Assembly (NCBI GenBank): GCA_964017185.1
Contig: OZ024884.1
Coordinates: forward strand, 20,120,048-20,184,047
Direction of reading: 5' to 3'
From: Rugalucina vietnamica
Taxonomy: Eukaryota > Mollusca > Bivalvia > Lucinida > Lucinidae
Length of the DNA: 64,000 nt
The first letter of the stretch is position 1, and each line of letters opens with the position of its first letter. The notes beneath the pieces were generated by a model, which worked only from the letters and a program-made list of their open reading frames with translations, ran no database searches and was not told where the DNA came from. This document shows positions 1 through 11,400 of the stretch, piece after piece. The translations under genes were made by a program, and so were the position numbers.

Positions 1-404
1 GATTACAGAGGAGTAACAACACTTTAAGAATTTCTGGCTGTTACCATTTTGATACTGATCTCATCGTCCATTGCACAAAATTAATTCAAACTAGGTAAAG
101 ACGGTATACATGTTAGTGTGAAAGTTAGTGTGAAAGCGGAGTGGAATGAATGCACTTTTTATTCACGCATAATACACCCTTGTAGTTTGTAAGGTGCCCA
201 GGGGGATGGTCCTCCCCGACCCTCTGGGTACCAAAGGACGGGGAGATTAAGAGAAACACACCAGAAAAAAAGTCACGTTGTCAGCCGGACCTCTCAATAC
301 AGCATTGGTATTGATGGGAAGTCGGTATGTTCGTGACATATATGCATTGCATCGGTGTCTGCTGTAGGCTACTGAAATCATAGCGTTGTTGTTTCAACAA
401 TGTT
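1..404. other. No gene recognised
   Basis: About 400 bases without a recognisable gene, RNA or named repeat. There is a short GC-rich patch at about 195-245. It may be flank or further degraded repeat. Confidence 0.4.
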
Positions 405-418
405 CATTCTTTTGTCTT

Positions 419-453
<35 letters not shown>

Positions 454-559
454 TTTTGTTTTTTTTTGTTTTTCATTTATATTGTTTGTGCTTTGTATTT
501 GCATGTATTGCTTGCTCTCCATATTAGGAGGATAATAAATTATCTATCTATCTATCTAT
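405..559 (+). repeat. 3' end of a truncated LINE-like element with (TATC)n tail
   Basis: A long T-rich run (about 420-470) is followed by a short AT-rich 3' UTR-like stretch, the motif GGAGGATAATAAATT at about 525-540, and five TATC-type units at 541-559. An AATAAA-like signal followed by a short tandem repeat is how many invertebrate LINEs end. It abuts the endonuclease remnant at 561, so it may be a 5'-truncated LINE inserted into an older LINE. Confidence 0.55.
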
Positions 560-560
560 A

Positions 561-1129
561 CTTGAATCTGTTGCCCATATCAAATCTAAATCACAAAAAG
601 ACTTTAGCATGCTAATATGTAGCGATTTTAATAGCAAAACTTCTGAAAATCCCGATTTCGTTTTGGATGATGAATCTCGGATTTTTTACCCGAGGAATAC
701 ACACACCCGACCAATTTATGAGCCGCTATTCGGAAGATATAGGGCATGTTAACAATAACGGTTTATTATTGCTTGATTTTTGTAAACAAATTGGGGTTAG
801 AACTTTAAATGGCGGATGGGAGAAGATAAAGGCGAAGGAAAATTTACGTTTGTTGGCAGTAGGGGCAGCAGCGTAGTAGACTGTTTTAGCATCCGCGGAT
901 CTTTTTCAATATATCATATTGTTTAAAGTGCATGATCCAAATATTTTAAGTGACCATTGTCTAATAAGTTTCTCTTTTGAATTTGAAAATGAATTGAAAA
1001 CGGATTCGATAGCTGATATTTATGACGCCATTGGCGGTAAATTTGTTTGGAAAGCCGATGATGAGTTTATAAATCGATTAAACGATGATGCTACTACTGA
1101 AAGGTTGAATTTAAAGCATAATGTTTTTA
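561..1129 (+). pseudogene. LINE endonuclease remnant, upstream part
   Basis: Frameshifted remnant of the apurinic-like endonuclease (EEP) domain of a non-LTR retrotransposon ORF2. In successive frames one sees SDFNSKTSENPDF (matching GDFNART of the intact LINE at about 59996), an NGLLLLDFCKQIGVRTLNG stretch, a residual SSVVD core, and ILSDHCLISF (matching the catalytic SDHSP block). The start is missing and at least two frameshifts are needed. The reading frame is interrupted after base 1129 by a 1664-bp repeat and continues at 2794. Family membership is secure from the motif order; the clade is not resolved. Confidence 0.8.
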
Positions 1130-2793
1130 GCTCATCTGAGCCAAAGGCTCACAAGGTGAGATTATAGGATGGCCATGATCCGGCGTCCGTCCGTCGTCCG
1201 TCCGTCGTCCACAATTGTAAAGATCTTCTTCTCTGAAACCGCTTGGCCAATCAAAGTGAAATTTTATGTGGAGCATCCATGGGTAAGGGTAACTGAAGCT
1301 TGATCGCGAGATCCGGGTCACATGACCAAGATGGCCGCCACGCCCATATATGGTAAAAACCGCTCACAAACCTTCTTCTCCAGAACCGGTGGGCCGATTT
1401 CCACGAAACTTGGTATGTAGCATCGGGGACTCAGCCTATCGTAGTTTGATAAAATGATGACCCTTGGATGACCTTGACCTATTTTACGGCAAGGTCAAAT
1501 TTGGAAACATAGGCTTTTACATAGGAAAAAGTGAAAACTATGGATTTTTTTGAAAATTATTGCAGCCTGAGGCCTGAAAAATGGTAGATGCAACACTGAC
1601 AACTTATGTAGTAGATGAAGGTATGTGATTAATATAGGTCAAGGTCAGCTCTTGACCTTGGCCAGTCTGTTGTCCATACACACTTTTCAAAGATCTTCTT
1701 TTCTGAAACTGCGCGCCCAATCAAAGTGAAATTTTATGTGGAGCTTCCATGGGTATGGGAGACGAAAGTTTGATCGCAAAATCCAGGTCACATGACCAAG
1801 ATGGCCGCCACGCCCATATATGGTAAATACCACTCAAAAATCTTCTTCTCCAGAACCGGTGGGCCGATTTCCACGAAACTTGGTATGTAGCATCAAGGAC
1901 CTCCGCCCATCATAGTTTGATAAAATGATGACCCTTGGATGACCTTGACCTATTTGACGGCAAGGTCAAATTTGGAAACATAGGCTTTTACATAGGAAGA
2001 AGTGAAAACTATGGATTTTTTGAAAACTATTGCAGCCTGAGGCCTGAAAAGTGGTAGATGCAAACAACTAATAGAGTAGATGAAGGTATATGATTAATAT
2101 AGGTCAAGGTCATCTCTTGACCTTGGCCAGTCTGTTGTCCATACACACTTTTCAAAGATCTTCTTCTCTGAAACTGCTTGGCAAATCAAAGTGAAATTTT
2201 ATGTGGAGCATCCATGGGTAGGGGAAACGAAAGTTTTATAGCGAAATCCAGGTCACATGACCAAGATGGCCGCCACGCCCAATATGGTAAAAACCACTCA
2301 AAAATCTTCTTCTCCAGAACCGGCAGGCCAATTTTCATGAAACTTGGTATGCAGCATTTGGGACTCCAGCCCATCATAGTTTGTTGAAATGATGACCCTA
2401 TGATGACCTTGACCTATTTTACGGCATGGTCAATTTTGGAAACATAGGCTTTTACATGGGAAAAGGCGAAAACAAACTGTTGCAGCCTGAGACCTGAAAG
2501 TTGCTAGATGCGGACAACTAATGGATTCAGTGAAGGTAAGTAATTAATGAAGGCCAAGGTCATGTCTTGACCTTGGCCCAAGGTCATTTAAATATCAAAA
2601 TGAAATCATGGTTTTCTCAGAAATCACTGGGTTTGGAAACTATTGCAGCCTGAGACCTGAAACTTTGCAGATGCAGACAACTTATGAAGTCAATAAAGGT
2701 GTGTGAGTATTCAAGGTCAAGGTCATTTCATTATGACTTAATACTCCAAGATCAGGCTTCAGGTGAGCGTTCTCAGGACCAATGGTCCTCTGG
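1130..2793 (+). mobile_element. Tandem-monomer, hairpin-ended element, copy alpha-1 (possible Helentron/HINE type)
   Basis: Inserted in the LINE remnant. The left end GCTCATCTGAG is followed by an imperfect inverted partner (GCTCACAAGGTGAG). The right end has CAGGTGAGCG about 20 bases inside the terminus, then the hairpin AGGACCAATGGTCCT, then CTGG. Between them are three tandem monomers of about 465 bp, starting near 1219, 1690 and 2155, each with AAGATCTTCTT near its start and CCAAGATGGCCGCC further in. No protein is encoded. Copies alpha-2 (21310-24870, minus) and alpha-3 (50740-52249, plus) share the ends. A 5' terminal repeat paired with a subterminal 3' repeat plus hairpin, tandem monomers, and an A/T target without duplication fit non-autonomous rolling-circle elements; the class is inference. 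Confidence 0.75.
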
Positions 2794-3165
2794 TTTCTTC
2801 TTGTGATGAAAATGGCATAAACACCTGTTTAAATGATTTTGTGTCCATTTTTGACGATGTTTGCGAACCCATATTAAAGAAAACTAAACCGAGCAATTCG
2901 TGTAATGAGTATTCTCTTAAAAGAGAAAACGCATTGTATACTGACGAAAAAAAAAACAAAAAACAACATTTTCATTTTTACACTTTTTAAATAAATGCAG
3001 GGAATCAAAAACTGACGAGAATAGAGTTAATATGGTCATGGTCAGGGTGCGTTCTAGTTATAAGACGCTACTCAGGAAATGTCGTTACAAGTATGATCGC
3101 GAAAAAAGAAAAACATTTGTAAATGCCAAAAACAAAAATGCTAAATTATACTTGAATACGTAAGT
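2794..3165 (+). pseudogene. LINE endonuclease/linker remnant, downstream part
   Basis: Continuation of the LINE remnant interrupted at 1129. The frame gives SSCDENGINTCLNDFVSIF and ILKKTKPSNSC, then after a frameshift near 2990 a basic stretch (SSYKTLLRKCRYKYDREKR) comparable to the Lys/Arg-rich linker between endonuclease and RT in the LINE at 57.8-63.1 kb (VNRQKYTSLRSKYNRVK). It ends around 3165 without reaching the RT domain. Confidence 0.7.
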
Positions 3166-3220
3166 TATGTATATATCAAGCTTTTAAACATATTCAAGCA
3201 CCCTAAATCCTGGTTTGTAT

Positions 3221-3447
3221 TTGAGCCGCGACGCGAGAAAACCGGTCTTCGGGGTCTCCGACCAGGTCTGACAAACCGACCTATGCAGTCACAGAAGCAG
3301 GCTAGAAGCTTGAAATTTCGGATTTAAGAAGAAGAGAAATTGTACTTATTAATGAAAACTGATCAGCTTCAAAGTTACTGCGAAACTGATCTGCGCCTTT
3401 GTTTTCGCTTACTAGGCAAAAATCCGGTTTTCTCACAGTGCGGCTCA
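3221..3447. mobile_element. Short inverted-repeat element with internal palindrome
   Basis: Left arm TTGAGCCGCGACGCGAGAAA-ACCGG and right arm CCGGTTTTCTCACAGTGCGG-CTCA are imperfect inverted repeats. Next to the right arm lies a partly palindromic segment (3358-3408) whose right half is CTGATCTGCGCCTTTGTTTT. The same segments recur at 11068-11127, 17525-17586, 41220-41420 and 42551-42598. No coding capacity; family unassigned. Confidence 0.6.
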
Positions 3448-3887
3448 TTTCGTTTCGACAAGACAGGAAATGGGGTTGTTTTGAACATATACACATCTCT
3501 TATCCATAATGCTACTTTTTGGTTACCTTGTTTTACTTAAATTAAAAGGTTACCGGAAGTAGCGGACGATTTCTGAAAAACAAAATTAATAATAACAATG
3601 ACAATAATAATTAGAATAAAATAGATTTATCGTATAACTTTAAATCATGATTTATTGTATTTGTAATTTTACGTAGATGAAACTAAAACTAAATTCTCCA
3701 TTGAAGATAAATATCATGTTATATTTAGGATCAAATGTATACATATAAATTATACAATTATATCATATAAGCTAACAAATAAGCACACCTTCTCCGAAAT
3801 ATTTCACTGTCCTTTGATATGTCATCATGTATATTATATATGTTTGTGTTGTGTCCTCACGGGCTTCTAGTCTACTGGATATGAATA
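3448..3887. other. AT-rich sequence, no gene recognised
   Basis: AT-rich stretch with no supportable gene. The segment at about 3850-3890 ends in AATAAATAAAATATAAAAG, which resembles a LINE or SINE 3' tail. Confidence 0.4.
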
Positions 3888-4480
3888 AATAAAATATAAA
3901 AGTTTGATCCTTTGGAAGCCGTAAAAAACATTCAAAGGGAGAAAGTATGGACTATTTTGCGCAATTTCGGGTAATGAATCCTCATCAGTAGCCCTTTAAA
4001 ATCCGGCAACGAAAGCCAGACTTTTGTACTGTAATTTCGAAAAATTTACACGAGAAGTCGTAATCAAAGACACATTCCAAAGCGGGGTCAAATATTTTAA
4101 ACATTGCTTAGAAGTATGTTTCTAAACGTGAGTGTTTTGAACACTCTGAATATCTTTAATGATCTCAAAGGACCTAAATGAAAATATAATCTGCACTATG
4201 TATGATGTACGGGGAGACCTTTTAGGGCCGCCACACGGCACAACACCAGCTGCAGTAATAGCAAATAAAATATAAAAGTTTGATCCTTTAGAAGCCGTAA
4301 AAACATTCAAAGGGAGAAAGTATGGACTATATTGCGCAATTTCGGGTAATGAACCCTCATCAGTAGCCCTTTAAAATCCGGCAACGAAAGCCAGACTTTT
4401 GTACTGTAATTTCGAAAAATTTACACGAGAAGTCGTAATCAAAGACACATTCCAAAACGGGGTCAAATATTTTAAACATT
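3888..4480. repeat. Direct duplication of about 218 bp
   Basis: Bases 3888-4105 recur almost unchanged at 4263-4480 (period 375), including GCGCAATTTCGGGTAATGAA and the block CATCAGTAGCCCTTTAAAAT. A diverged relative lies at 16012-16110. Confidence 0.8.
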
Positions 4481-4600
4481 CTGTTTCTATAGTTCTGTTT
4501 CTATAACGAAAGACTCTATATTAAAGGGTCATTGATATAACGTTTAATTTGTAAGTTAACCATGAATTTCCAGTCATGGTTTGTTCTTAAGATCTTTTTT

Positions 4601-5455
4601 TCAGTACACGTAACAATCTAATCGAACGTCTGTACCCTTCAACGCGTCAATTCTACTTGGCCAATGTTCTGTGAAATTCGGAGGAATAGGCATACTTCCA
4701 GATTTGTCAAGCGAAACCTTTGGGTCCATTAAACTATTTGGCTTGCAATGGTTTCCAATCGTTCCATCAGCATTGTAACCTTCGAAGTTTTTGTCCAAAA
4801 CCCTAAGAAATGTTTGTGTTGAAGCAGAGCCGTAAGGATTCCTAGCAATGCAACTGTATGTTCCACTGTCAGCTGGCTGGGCATCCTTTATATGTAACGA
4901 GAGTAGCATGGATTTACCATTTAGCCCCGTACTAGCATTGCTATGCGCGTTGTTTATAGTATTAAATCCAAGCTTTTCCTCAACACCGCCTTTGGCCCAA
5001 ACAATCGTTGGAAGTGGGGAGCCATTAACGCGGCTGATAAACGTCTGAGTCTGATCGGTTGCAGTAGTCTTTCCAACCTGAGGTTCGAATTCAATACGAA
5101 CGTTTTCGGTAGATTTTCCGTTAATCAGTAGTTCTTTCAAATACCGATTATATTTTTCTGCTTTTCTTAAAACAATGGCAATCATAAAGCGGAAAAATGA
5201 TTGTTTGTTTCGATCGTTGGTGATTTTTACAGTTTCAACTGACGTCAACTCATCGTCAACACAGTCTTTGATTCTTAACATTATGCGTAGTATTCCAAAT
5301 AAAACGAACCATCCTAAAAGGACTAGTCCACCAAGTAACAGAAGAGTGTTCATAGGAAATGTGATATCCTCTGGACAGCAACCAAGTTGACAACAACCGG
5401 AATGACAAATAACTGTGAATGTGTTATTAGCGCGACTGAAAGTGCAGCTATCCAT
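4601..5455 (-). CDS. Single-exon membrane protein with I-set Ig domain (paralogue A)
   Basis: An uninterrupted 284-residue frame from ATG (5455) to TGA. Residues 1-34 form a Cys-rich segment with CHSGCCQLGCCP and an N-glycosylation sequon at N10. Residues about 35-58 are a hydrophobic membrane segment followed by basic residues (RIMLRIK). Residues about 118-220 form an I-set Ig domain ending in DSGTYSCIARNPYGSAST; its expected B-strand Cys is Ser (FISRVNG), so the usual disulfide is missing. Residues about 258-284 begin a second Ig domain (KGTDVRLDC) that stops three codons after its first Cys. The first 156 coding bases match paralogue B (56170-57021) at 153 positions. Topology is uncertain: the CC..CC-then-membrane pattern recalls Shisa-like adaptors (N-out), which would put the Ig domain in the cytosol. 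Function unknown; adhesion or immune recognition is only inferred. Confidence 0.8.
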   Translation of the reverse strand: MDSCTFSRANNTFTVICHSGCCQLGCCPEDITFPMNTLLLLGGLVLLGWFVLFGILRIMLRIKDCVDDELTSVETVKITNDRNKQSFFRFMIAIVLRKAEKYNRYLKELLINGKSTENVRIEFEPQVGKTTATDQTQTFISRVNGSPLPTIVWAKGGVEEKLGFNTINNAHSNASTGLNGKSMLLSLHIKDAQPADSGTYSCIARNPYGSASTQTFLRVLDKNFEGYNADGTIGNHCKPNSLMDPKVSLDKSGSMPIPPNFTEHWPSRIDALKGTDVRLDCYVY

Positions 5456-5546
5456 TTTCGGAACAGTAAAAGTTTTAAAAGTTTAGTAAAAGTTTCTTTT
5501 CGGCTACCTTTTGAACCAGCAATAATTTTGTGACTGAAGTAACTGT

Positions 5547-5655
5547 GCGCAAACAATATATAGTTTATCTTAAAATCACATGATGTTACAAAGTTGCGCA
5601 AACAATATATATTTCATGTTATATGTTAAAATCGCATGATGTGACACAGTTTATC
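5547..5655 (-). promoter_or_regulatory. Tandem repeat upstream of paralogue A, possible promoter
   Basis: Two copies of a roughly 50-bp unit sharing TGCGCAAACAATATATA and (A/G)CATGATGT lie 90-200 bases upstream of the ATG. On the minus strand they contain TATATATTG-type TATA-like sequences. Promoter function is inferred from position only. Confidence 0.35.
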
Positions 5656-6182
5656 CCGCGTCCCTGTTCCAAAGTGAAGCTGGGAACCAATCACGTTGAA
5701 TTGACTAGCGATAAAAAATAAAAACCTAAAGTTTGTTTTGCACCATTAAAGAAATATGAGAGGCATTACAACGAAAAGTACTGCGGTATTTTCAATACTC
5801 ATGGGAAATATGCGGCCGCCTTACATTTTGTGGATAAACATAGTCTGAACATATTTACAAAATTTCATTAAAATCGAATTACAAGTGTCTATTGGTGCAC
5901 ATATTATGAATCAATTTGACACACGAACGGTTCATGTTCTGCTCATCCTGCATAATGCGATAAACTGTCGAAACTAACCCGATAGTCTGTGTATTTTGAC
6001 AAGTATTATCTACTCAATCGCGAGCGACGATTGTTGTCGACATAGTGTCGTGACATTGCTGTTTTTGTGTCCCAAACAATGTGACCGCTAAATGCTTAAA
6101 TGACGTCACACAGTCACTTAAATGGCAACATATGCATAACACCAGCATAGTGTACTTCAAGCATGCAAAGTTTGATGGAAAT
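5656..6182. other. No gene recognised
   Basis: About 500 bases with no coding, RNA or repeat signature that I can name, ending at the GAT-type simple-sequence array. Confidence 0.35.
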
Positions 6183-6307
6183 TGATGATGATGATCGATC
6201 ATAATGATGATGATAATCGATCATAACGATGATCGATCATGATGATTGATCGGTCATGATGATCGATCATGATGATGATGATCAATTGTGATCGATTATG
6301 ATGATCA

Positions 6308-6352
<45 letters not shown>

Positions 6353-6436
6353 TTCGATCATGATGATGATGATGATCGATGATGATGATGATGATGATGA
6401 TGATGATCGATATTGATGATGATAGATCATTATGAA

Positions 6437-6470
<34 letters not shown>

Positions 6471-6500
6471 GTGATGATCGATCATGATCATGATGATTAT
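6183..6500. repeat. (GAT)n array with interspersed GATCGATCAT
   Basis: Degenerate trinucleotide array with regular GATCGATC palindromes. It has an inverted counterpart at 10947-11066. Long His/Met/Ser runs in translation here are simple-sequence artefacts. Confidence 0.9.
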
Positions 6501-6503
6501 ATA

Positions 6504-8165
6504 CTGACGTCAATAAAAAACGCCTCATCGAAAATATTGCATAACTTTGCCAACAGATACACAATAAGAACAAAATTTGCATTTTGCTTATTTTTACGTT
6601 CTCTCTCATGGTATAGCATAAACCGAATTTGGTTAATAATAATAATAATGTCTTTATTTTGAGGGGATTACATATTATGTACAAACATGAACTTATCTTA
6701 CATATGGTCCTCTGTAAAACATGAAACATGCATAAAACATATATACAGAATCATATTCAATCCATTACAAAACAAATATTTACAAATGGATCAGTAAAAT
6801 CTAAGCCTAGGAATCATTTGAGTGAGTCTAAAACATTTAAAAGCACATTGAATTAAATAATTAAACAGTTGTTTTCAAAATTGGCGGGTTTGTTAAGATA
6901 CATGGTTAAGTTAAAATGAGATAATATGTTCAGTCCTTATTAAAACAAGAAGTTGGTTAGAGTGTAGCTTGAGATTAAGATTCAATGAAATAAAATACAA
7001 GATTAAAGTGAATTTTGTCACAGTATATAGACATGGACGGCAATACAGACCAGATTTGATATAGTCACTATGTCAGCAATCGCAAACTGAAGCTGCATGT
7101 CAGAAAACTGTCTGATTGGGCATTCGTTAACATGCGTACTTTTCTCAAAACTTGCGTGGGTGCACCATTTTTACAAATGCATCCTGACGTCATTGTACAG
7201 ACGTTTTTGACGTTAAAATTCTTGAAAGCCTTGCAAAGTTGTTTTACAACCTTAATAACATCAAAATTTTGAAACGTAATATTACTGGACTACGTGAAGT
7301 TGAAATAATGAAAATAACATAGGAACTTTTCACAAGAAAAGAAACAGACGGAACGAAAAAATGATATTGTTCGGTTTCTGGCGTTCGAACCGGGACCATC
7401 GTTCGCCTCGGCATAGGATTCCCTCTATCGATTTTTGATACCGTACCTCTTTCGCCGACGCTTCTGTACCAAAATCGTTTTGACGTCGACGTCTTTTATG
7501 CTTACGAATTCTAATGATGAAACATTTCAAAAACGATGCCGTTATATTCGGATGCACACCTTGAGTTAATTTTCATAACGTAGTTGCATTATTTCAAATG
7601 AATAGCCGAGAATGGAGCAATTGTATTCTGACGCTTATTTCCCTAGACGTCAAATACACGTTATCCGTAAGGACGTTCGTTTCATGATAAAAGGCATGAG
7701 AGGTAACAATAGAAACTATTCTTTGTCAAATAGCCATGCCAGGATAGCCTTTGAAAACGTTTTCACCATTTTGACGGCAATTACCATTTAAGCATTGACC
7801 ATTAGCTGCAGTGACGTCAATTACGCTAATGAACGAAATTCGGTTTTCAAAAAATGTGTTTCAACAACATATGGTCGCGTTTGTATAGTCCCACTCTACG
7901 GCTTATGTGTAGGTATTGAAAAGGAGGCTTTCAGTAATCGAAAGAAGCGATGCTTGATAAACCGGTTCATGAACAGAATAAGGATTTTGTGAGGGGTGTA
8001 TGTTTTATTTTTCAAGCAGCTATCTGAATAATTCCGTTTCAGCATTTCCGAATGCGTAAAAGGTTAACAAAAGATATTACAAATATTTAAAATAAATAAA
8101 GTTGTTAATCTTGGCAGTTTGACGTGTCATCAAAGTTGACTGAGGCGTTTTTTTGTTGACGTCAG
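6504..8165. mobile_element. TA-flanked inverted-repeat transposon, 1.66 kb
   Basis: Termini CTGACGTCAATAAAAAACGC and its inverted counterpart ending GCGTTTTTTTGTTGACGTCAG, each bordered outside by TA (6502-6503; 8166-8167), as in Tc1/mariner-like insertions. The interior has several GACGTC/TGACGTCA motifs (CRE-like) and no transposase frame. It sits between the (GAT)n array and the (TAGA)n array. Confidence 0.75.
6640..7010 (-). repeat. Possible reversed LINE 3' end
   Basis: On the minus strand an AT-rich stretch runs into CCTCAAAATAAAGACATTAT and then ATT trinucleotides, which looks like a polyadenylation signal plus (ATT)n tail. No coding part is recognisable. Confidence 0.35.
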
Positions 8166-8166
8166 T

Positions 8167-8476
<310 letters not shown>

Positions 8477-8733
8477 GCAATAGTATGTCCGGTAGTCACG
8501 GCATATATACAATAACTCTCTAAACAGTGTCAATGTAATTCTTCTTCTCGCAAAATCGTCCACATCATATAATGTAGTTGTCACATCATATAACGAAGTT
8601 TGCGCATATAATGAAGTTAGCGCATATAATGAAGTTATCGAACCATATAATCAACGATGCATATAAAGACAATAGCCCATAATATAATGAGAAGCATACA
8701 TAATATAGGTTGTATCAGCATATAATGTAAAAA

Positions 8734-9540
8734 GGTACAAGTAGGCAAAGATCAGGAAAAGGCGCAATCAGAAAAAGATTCCCACTCCAAAAACCGAGGC
8801 GGGAAAAAACCAAACCAACAATCAGGTACTTATACCATGAAAACATTTCGTAAGCCGAATGAGCAGCTATTTTCCCAAAAGGTGGCCACTCAGTTACCTT
8901 AACTTGATTAAAAATATGAAAACATACATAAGGCGCCAACAGCACAAAAATATTTTAAACACCAAGACATAAAACAAAAAGAACCACCACAAAAGTATCG
9001 ACTTGGAACGATCAGTAACACAAAGTTACTGGCGGGTTTAAATCGATTTTACATGGCCATAACCTCACCCTCAGTAAGTCTACAATAATATAAAGATGTT
9101 TACTCATCATATAATGTAAGTCTACCATAATATAAAGATGTTGACTCATCATATAATGAAAATTTTTATAATATAAAGAACCTGGTCCAACATATAATGG
9201 ACTTTTCTCATTATATAATGCACACTATACAGCGTATAATCAAATGTGAGCAGGATATAATGACGATGATGAATCAAATGTTTTTATTCCTTACCATCAG
9301 ACAGATTTGGCGTTCCATGATATACCCCACATTTAAGGATGTACAGTCAATTCATATTATTCATAGATGCATGATAATAAGGCTAAACCGTTTTTCGCAC
9401 GAACAGGTAAATAACGGTAAATAAATGCAATCAGTAGAGGCGAACTCTGATTGTTAGTTTGGTTTTTTTCCCACCTCGGTTTTTGGAGTGGGAATCTTTT
9501 TCTGATTGCGCCTTTTCCTGATCTTTGCCTACTTGTACCT
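8734..9540. repeat. Gamma-repeat ends in inverted orientation around CATATAATG motifs
   Basis: 8734-9074 (plus) and 9451-9540 (minus) are copies of the gamma repeat end GGTACAAGTAGGCAAAGATC, full-length at 14397-15054 and 52895-53546. Between them, and from about 8566 onward, the 9-mer CATATAATG or close variants recurs more than ten times at irregular spacing. Confidence 0.65.
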
Positions 9541-9698
9541 TTTTCTAACTCTCGGGATAACGTTGCACATTGAAATAAGTAATATAATATCTAAAGGTTT
9601 GCAGTAAATACGTCATACATGTAAACCCTGAAACGCAGGTGAGTCGATATTCTTTGTTTATAACGGTTTCCTTAGATCTATGAACGATTTATATGTAT

Positions 9699-9823
9699 GG
9701 GATATAAATCGAGTTTGAGGTGTTCGTGTACTGGAAAGACCCGCCGCGTGCAAATCGTGACACCGAGCTGCGAAGCAGATCTTTCCAGTACATGAACACC
9801 AGAAACGAGTTTAATATCCGACT
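9699..9823. repeat. Long palindrome (foldback)
   Basis: Arms of about 40 bases: inner arms GGTGTTCGTGTACTGGAAAG and CTTTCCAGTACATGAACACC around a loop of about 45 bases, extended outside by GGATATAAATCGAGTTT and AAACGAGTTTAATATCC. Confidence 0.75.
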
Positions 9824-10856
9824 TACACAACGACAAATCAAACAACTGGTTACTTGAGATCTTTTCTTTTTGACGGAATGCTATTAATGTACATATTAGA
9901 CGGTGAAAATCCGACTCATCTTGTCCATTAGAAAAGTTTTCTCGTGACCTTACTGTTACGGAGCGTCAAAAAGAATAACAGTGTAGTTTCCCTTGTGTGT
10001 ATAAATGCGATATTGAAACAAATTATTTAGTTTGCTGTTTTCGCTATTTTTGTTTTATTTTTTATTTATTTATTTTTTTTATCAATAATAAGCACAATTG
10101 ATTATCTAACAGCTGACAAACATGTTAGTGGTGATTTTGAGAACTTGGTAGTCAATATCATTTATCGCTGTTGTATATGCAAAAATAATGCTACCATAAG
10201 CAGATGATTTTTTTTTTCAGATACTTATACACTGCCTTTGCCAAACCGTAGGTCAGGTGAACGAACCATTGAACTTGCCTATCTATTTTGTCAGGTCGGC
10301 TCTTATCCAAGTACTGGTTAAGGTGGACCCAGGAAAGGTGTCAAAAAACACTTAAACAAACAAAAAACACCTTATACGTACTGTTCGTTTTTTACCCAGG
10401 AACGGTATACAAAAAGCAAAATCCGGTTTGAGCCTTCGGGTGCTCGCCGGGAAAAGCAACCTTCTAGTACTGGTTCTATCCAGGAAAGGTAACCAAAAGC
10501 AAACCCATGGTACTGGTTTGCACCCAGGAAAAAACTTGTCTATCCAAGATCTACATGGTTTGGCAGGGTACCATCCTACGAAAGGTCCGACTGTATTTAA
10601 GGGTCACAGTTGGTCGTTTGCAACAATGACAAAAGACAAATAGAATCCATCATGGGTGTCCAGTGGAGATAGGAAAATCCCAAGCCGAGGGCCCAGCCGT
10701 TCCAGTGGGAAACGAGGCTCATTATATGCGCAAACTTCATTATATGATGTGACAACTACATTATATGATGTGGACGATTTGCGAGAAGAAGAAATATATT
10801 GACACCGTTTAGAGACTTATTGTATACATGCCGGGACTACCGGACATACTACTGAT

Positions 10857-10876
10857 TCTATCTATCTATCTATCTT

Positions 10877-10946
<70 letters not shown>

Positions 10947-10962
10947 ATGATCATGATCATGG

Positions 10963-10993
<31 letters not shown>

Positions 10994-11066
10994 TAATCGA
11001 TCACAATCGATCATCATCATAATGATCGATCATCATCATCATGATCGATCATCATCACGATCGATC
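10857..11066. repeat. (TCTA)n then (ATC)n arrays
   Basis: TCTA units at 10857-10946 pass directly into ATCATG/ATC units with GATCGATC palindromes. This is the mirror of the arrays at 6183-6500 and 8167-8476. Confidence 0.9.
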
Positions 11067-11244
11067 AATCTGCGCCTTTGGTTGTGCATATGCAGATTGT
11101 TGGTTTTCTGGTGCGGCGGCTCAATTTGTACTGAAATTAACTAATCTTTGGCTCAAATGAGGCTTTTTACATATTTTGTCTACATGGTCAGCGAGGATTC
11201 GTGTACACCAACACATCCACTTAGTAAGAACTGTCGTCATAGGG

Positions 11245-11400
11245 AGTTCAGTAGTCCTGTGGTTGAGTAAAAGAATACGGAGCAAGAGGTCCTAGGTTCG
11301 ATAACACCCCCCCCCCCGTAAGCCTCTTTTAAGATCCCACAGTACTGGTTTCCTCACAGGAAGCGGCGACAGGCTTCATACGACTGGTCATGCATCAAAA
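11245..11400 (+). repeat. tRNA-derived SINE-like fragment
   Basis: CCTGTGGTTGAGTAAAAGAA (A-box-like) and AGGTTCGATAA (B-box-like) are followed by a C run and TACTGGTTTCCTCACAGGAA, resembling the body of other SINEs here (42060-42450, 55335-55515). Confidence 0.45.

Larger units (their letters stand above)
8477..10856. mobile_element. Inverted-repeat element between two microsatellites
   Basis: Left arm 8477-8625 and right arm 10725-10856 are inverted copies: GTATGTCCGGTAGTC against GACTACCGGACATAC, followed inward by CGAGAAGAAG-type and TTATATGATGTG-type blocks. Outside both arms lie inverted tetranucleotide arrays. The interior holds fragments of the gamma repeat, many CATATAATG motifs and a palindrome. 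No coding capacity seen. Confidence 0.7.

Noticed and set aside
6282-6729. Poly-His, poly-Ser and poly-Met frames
   Set aside because: Produced by the GAT/ATC trinucleotide array.
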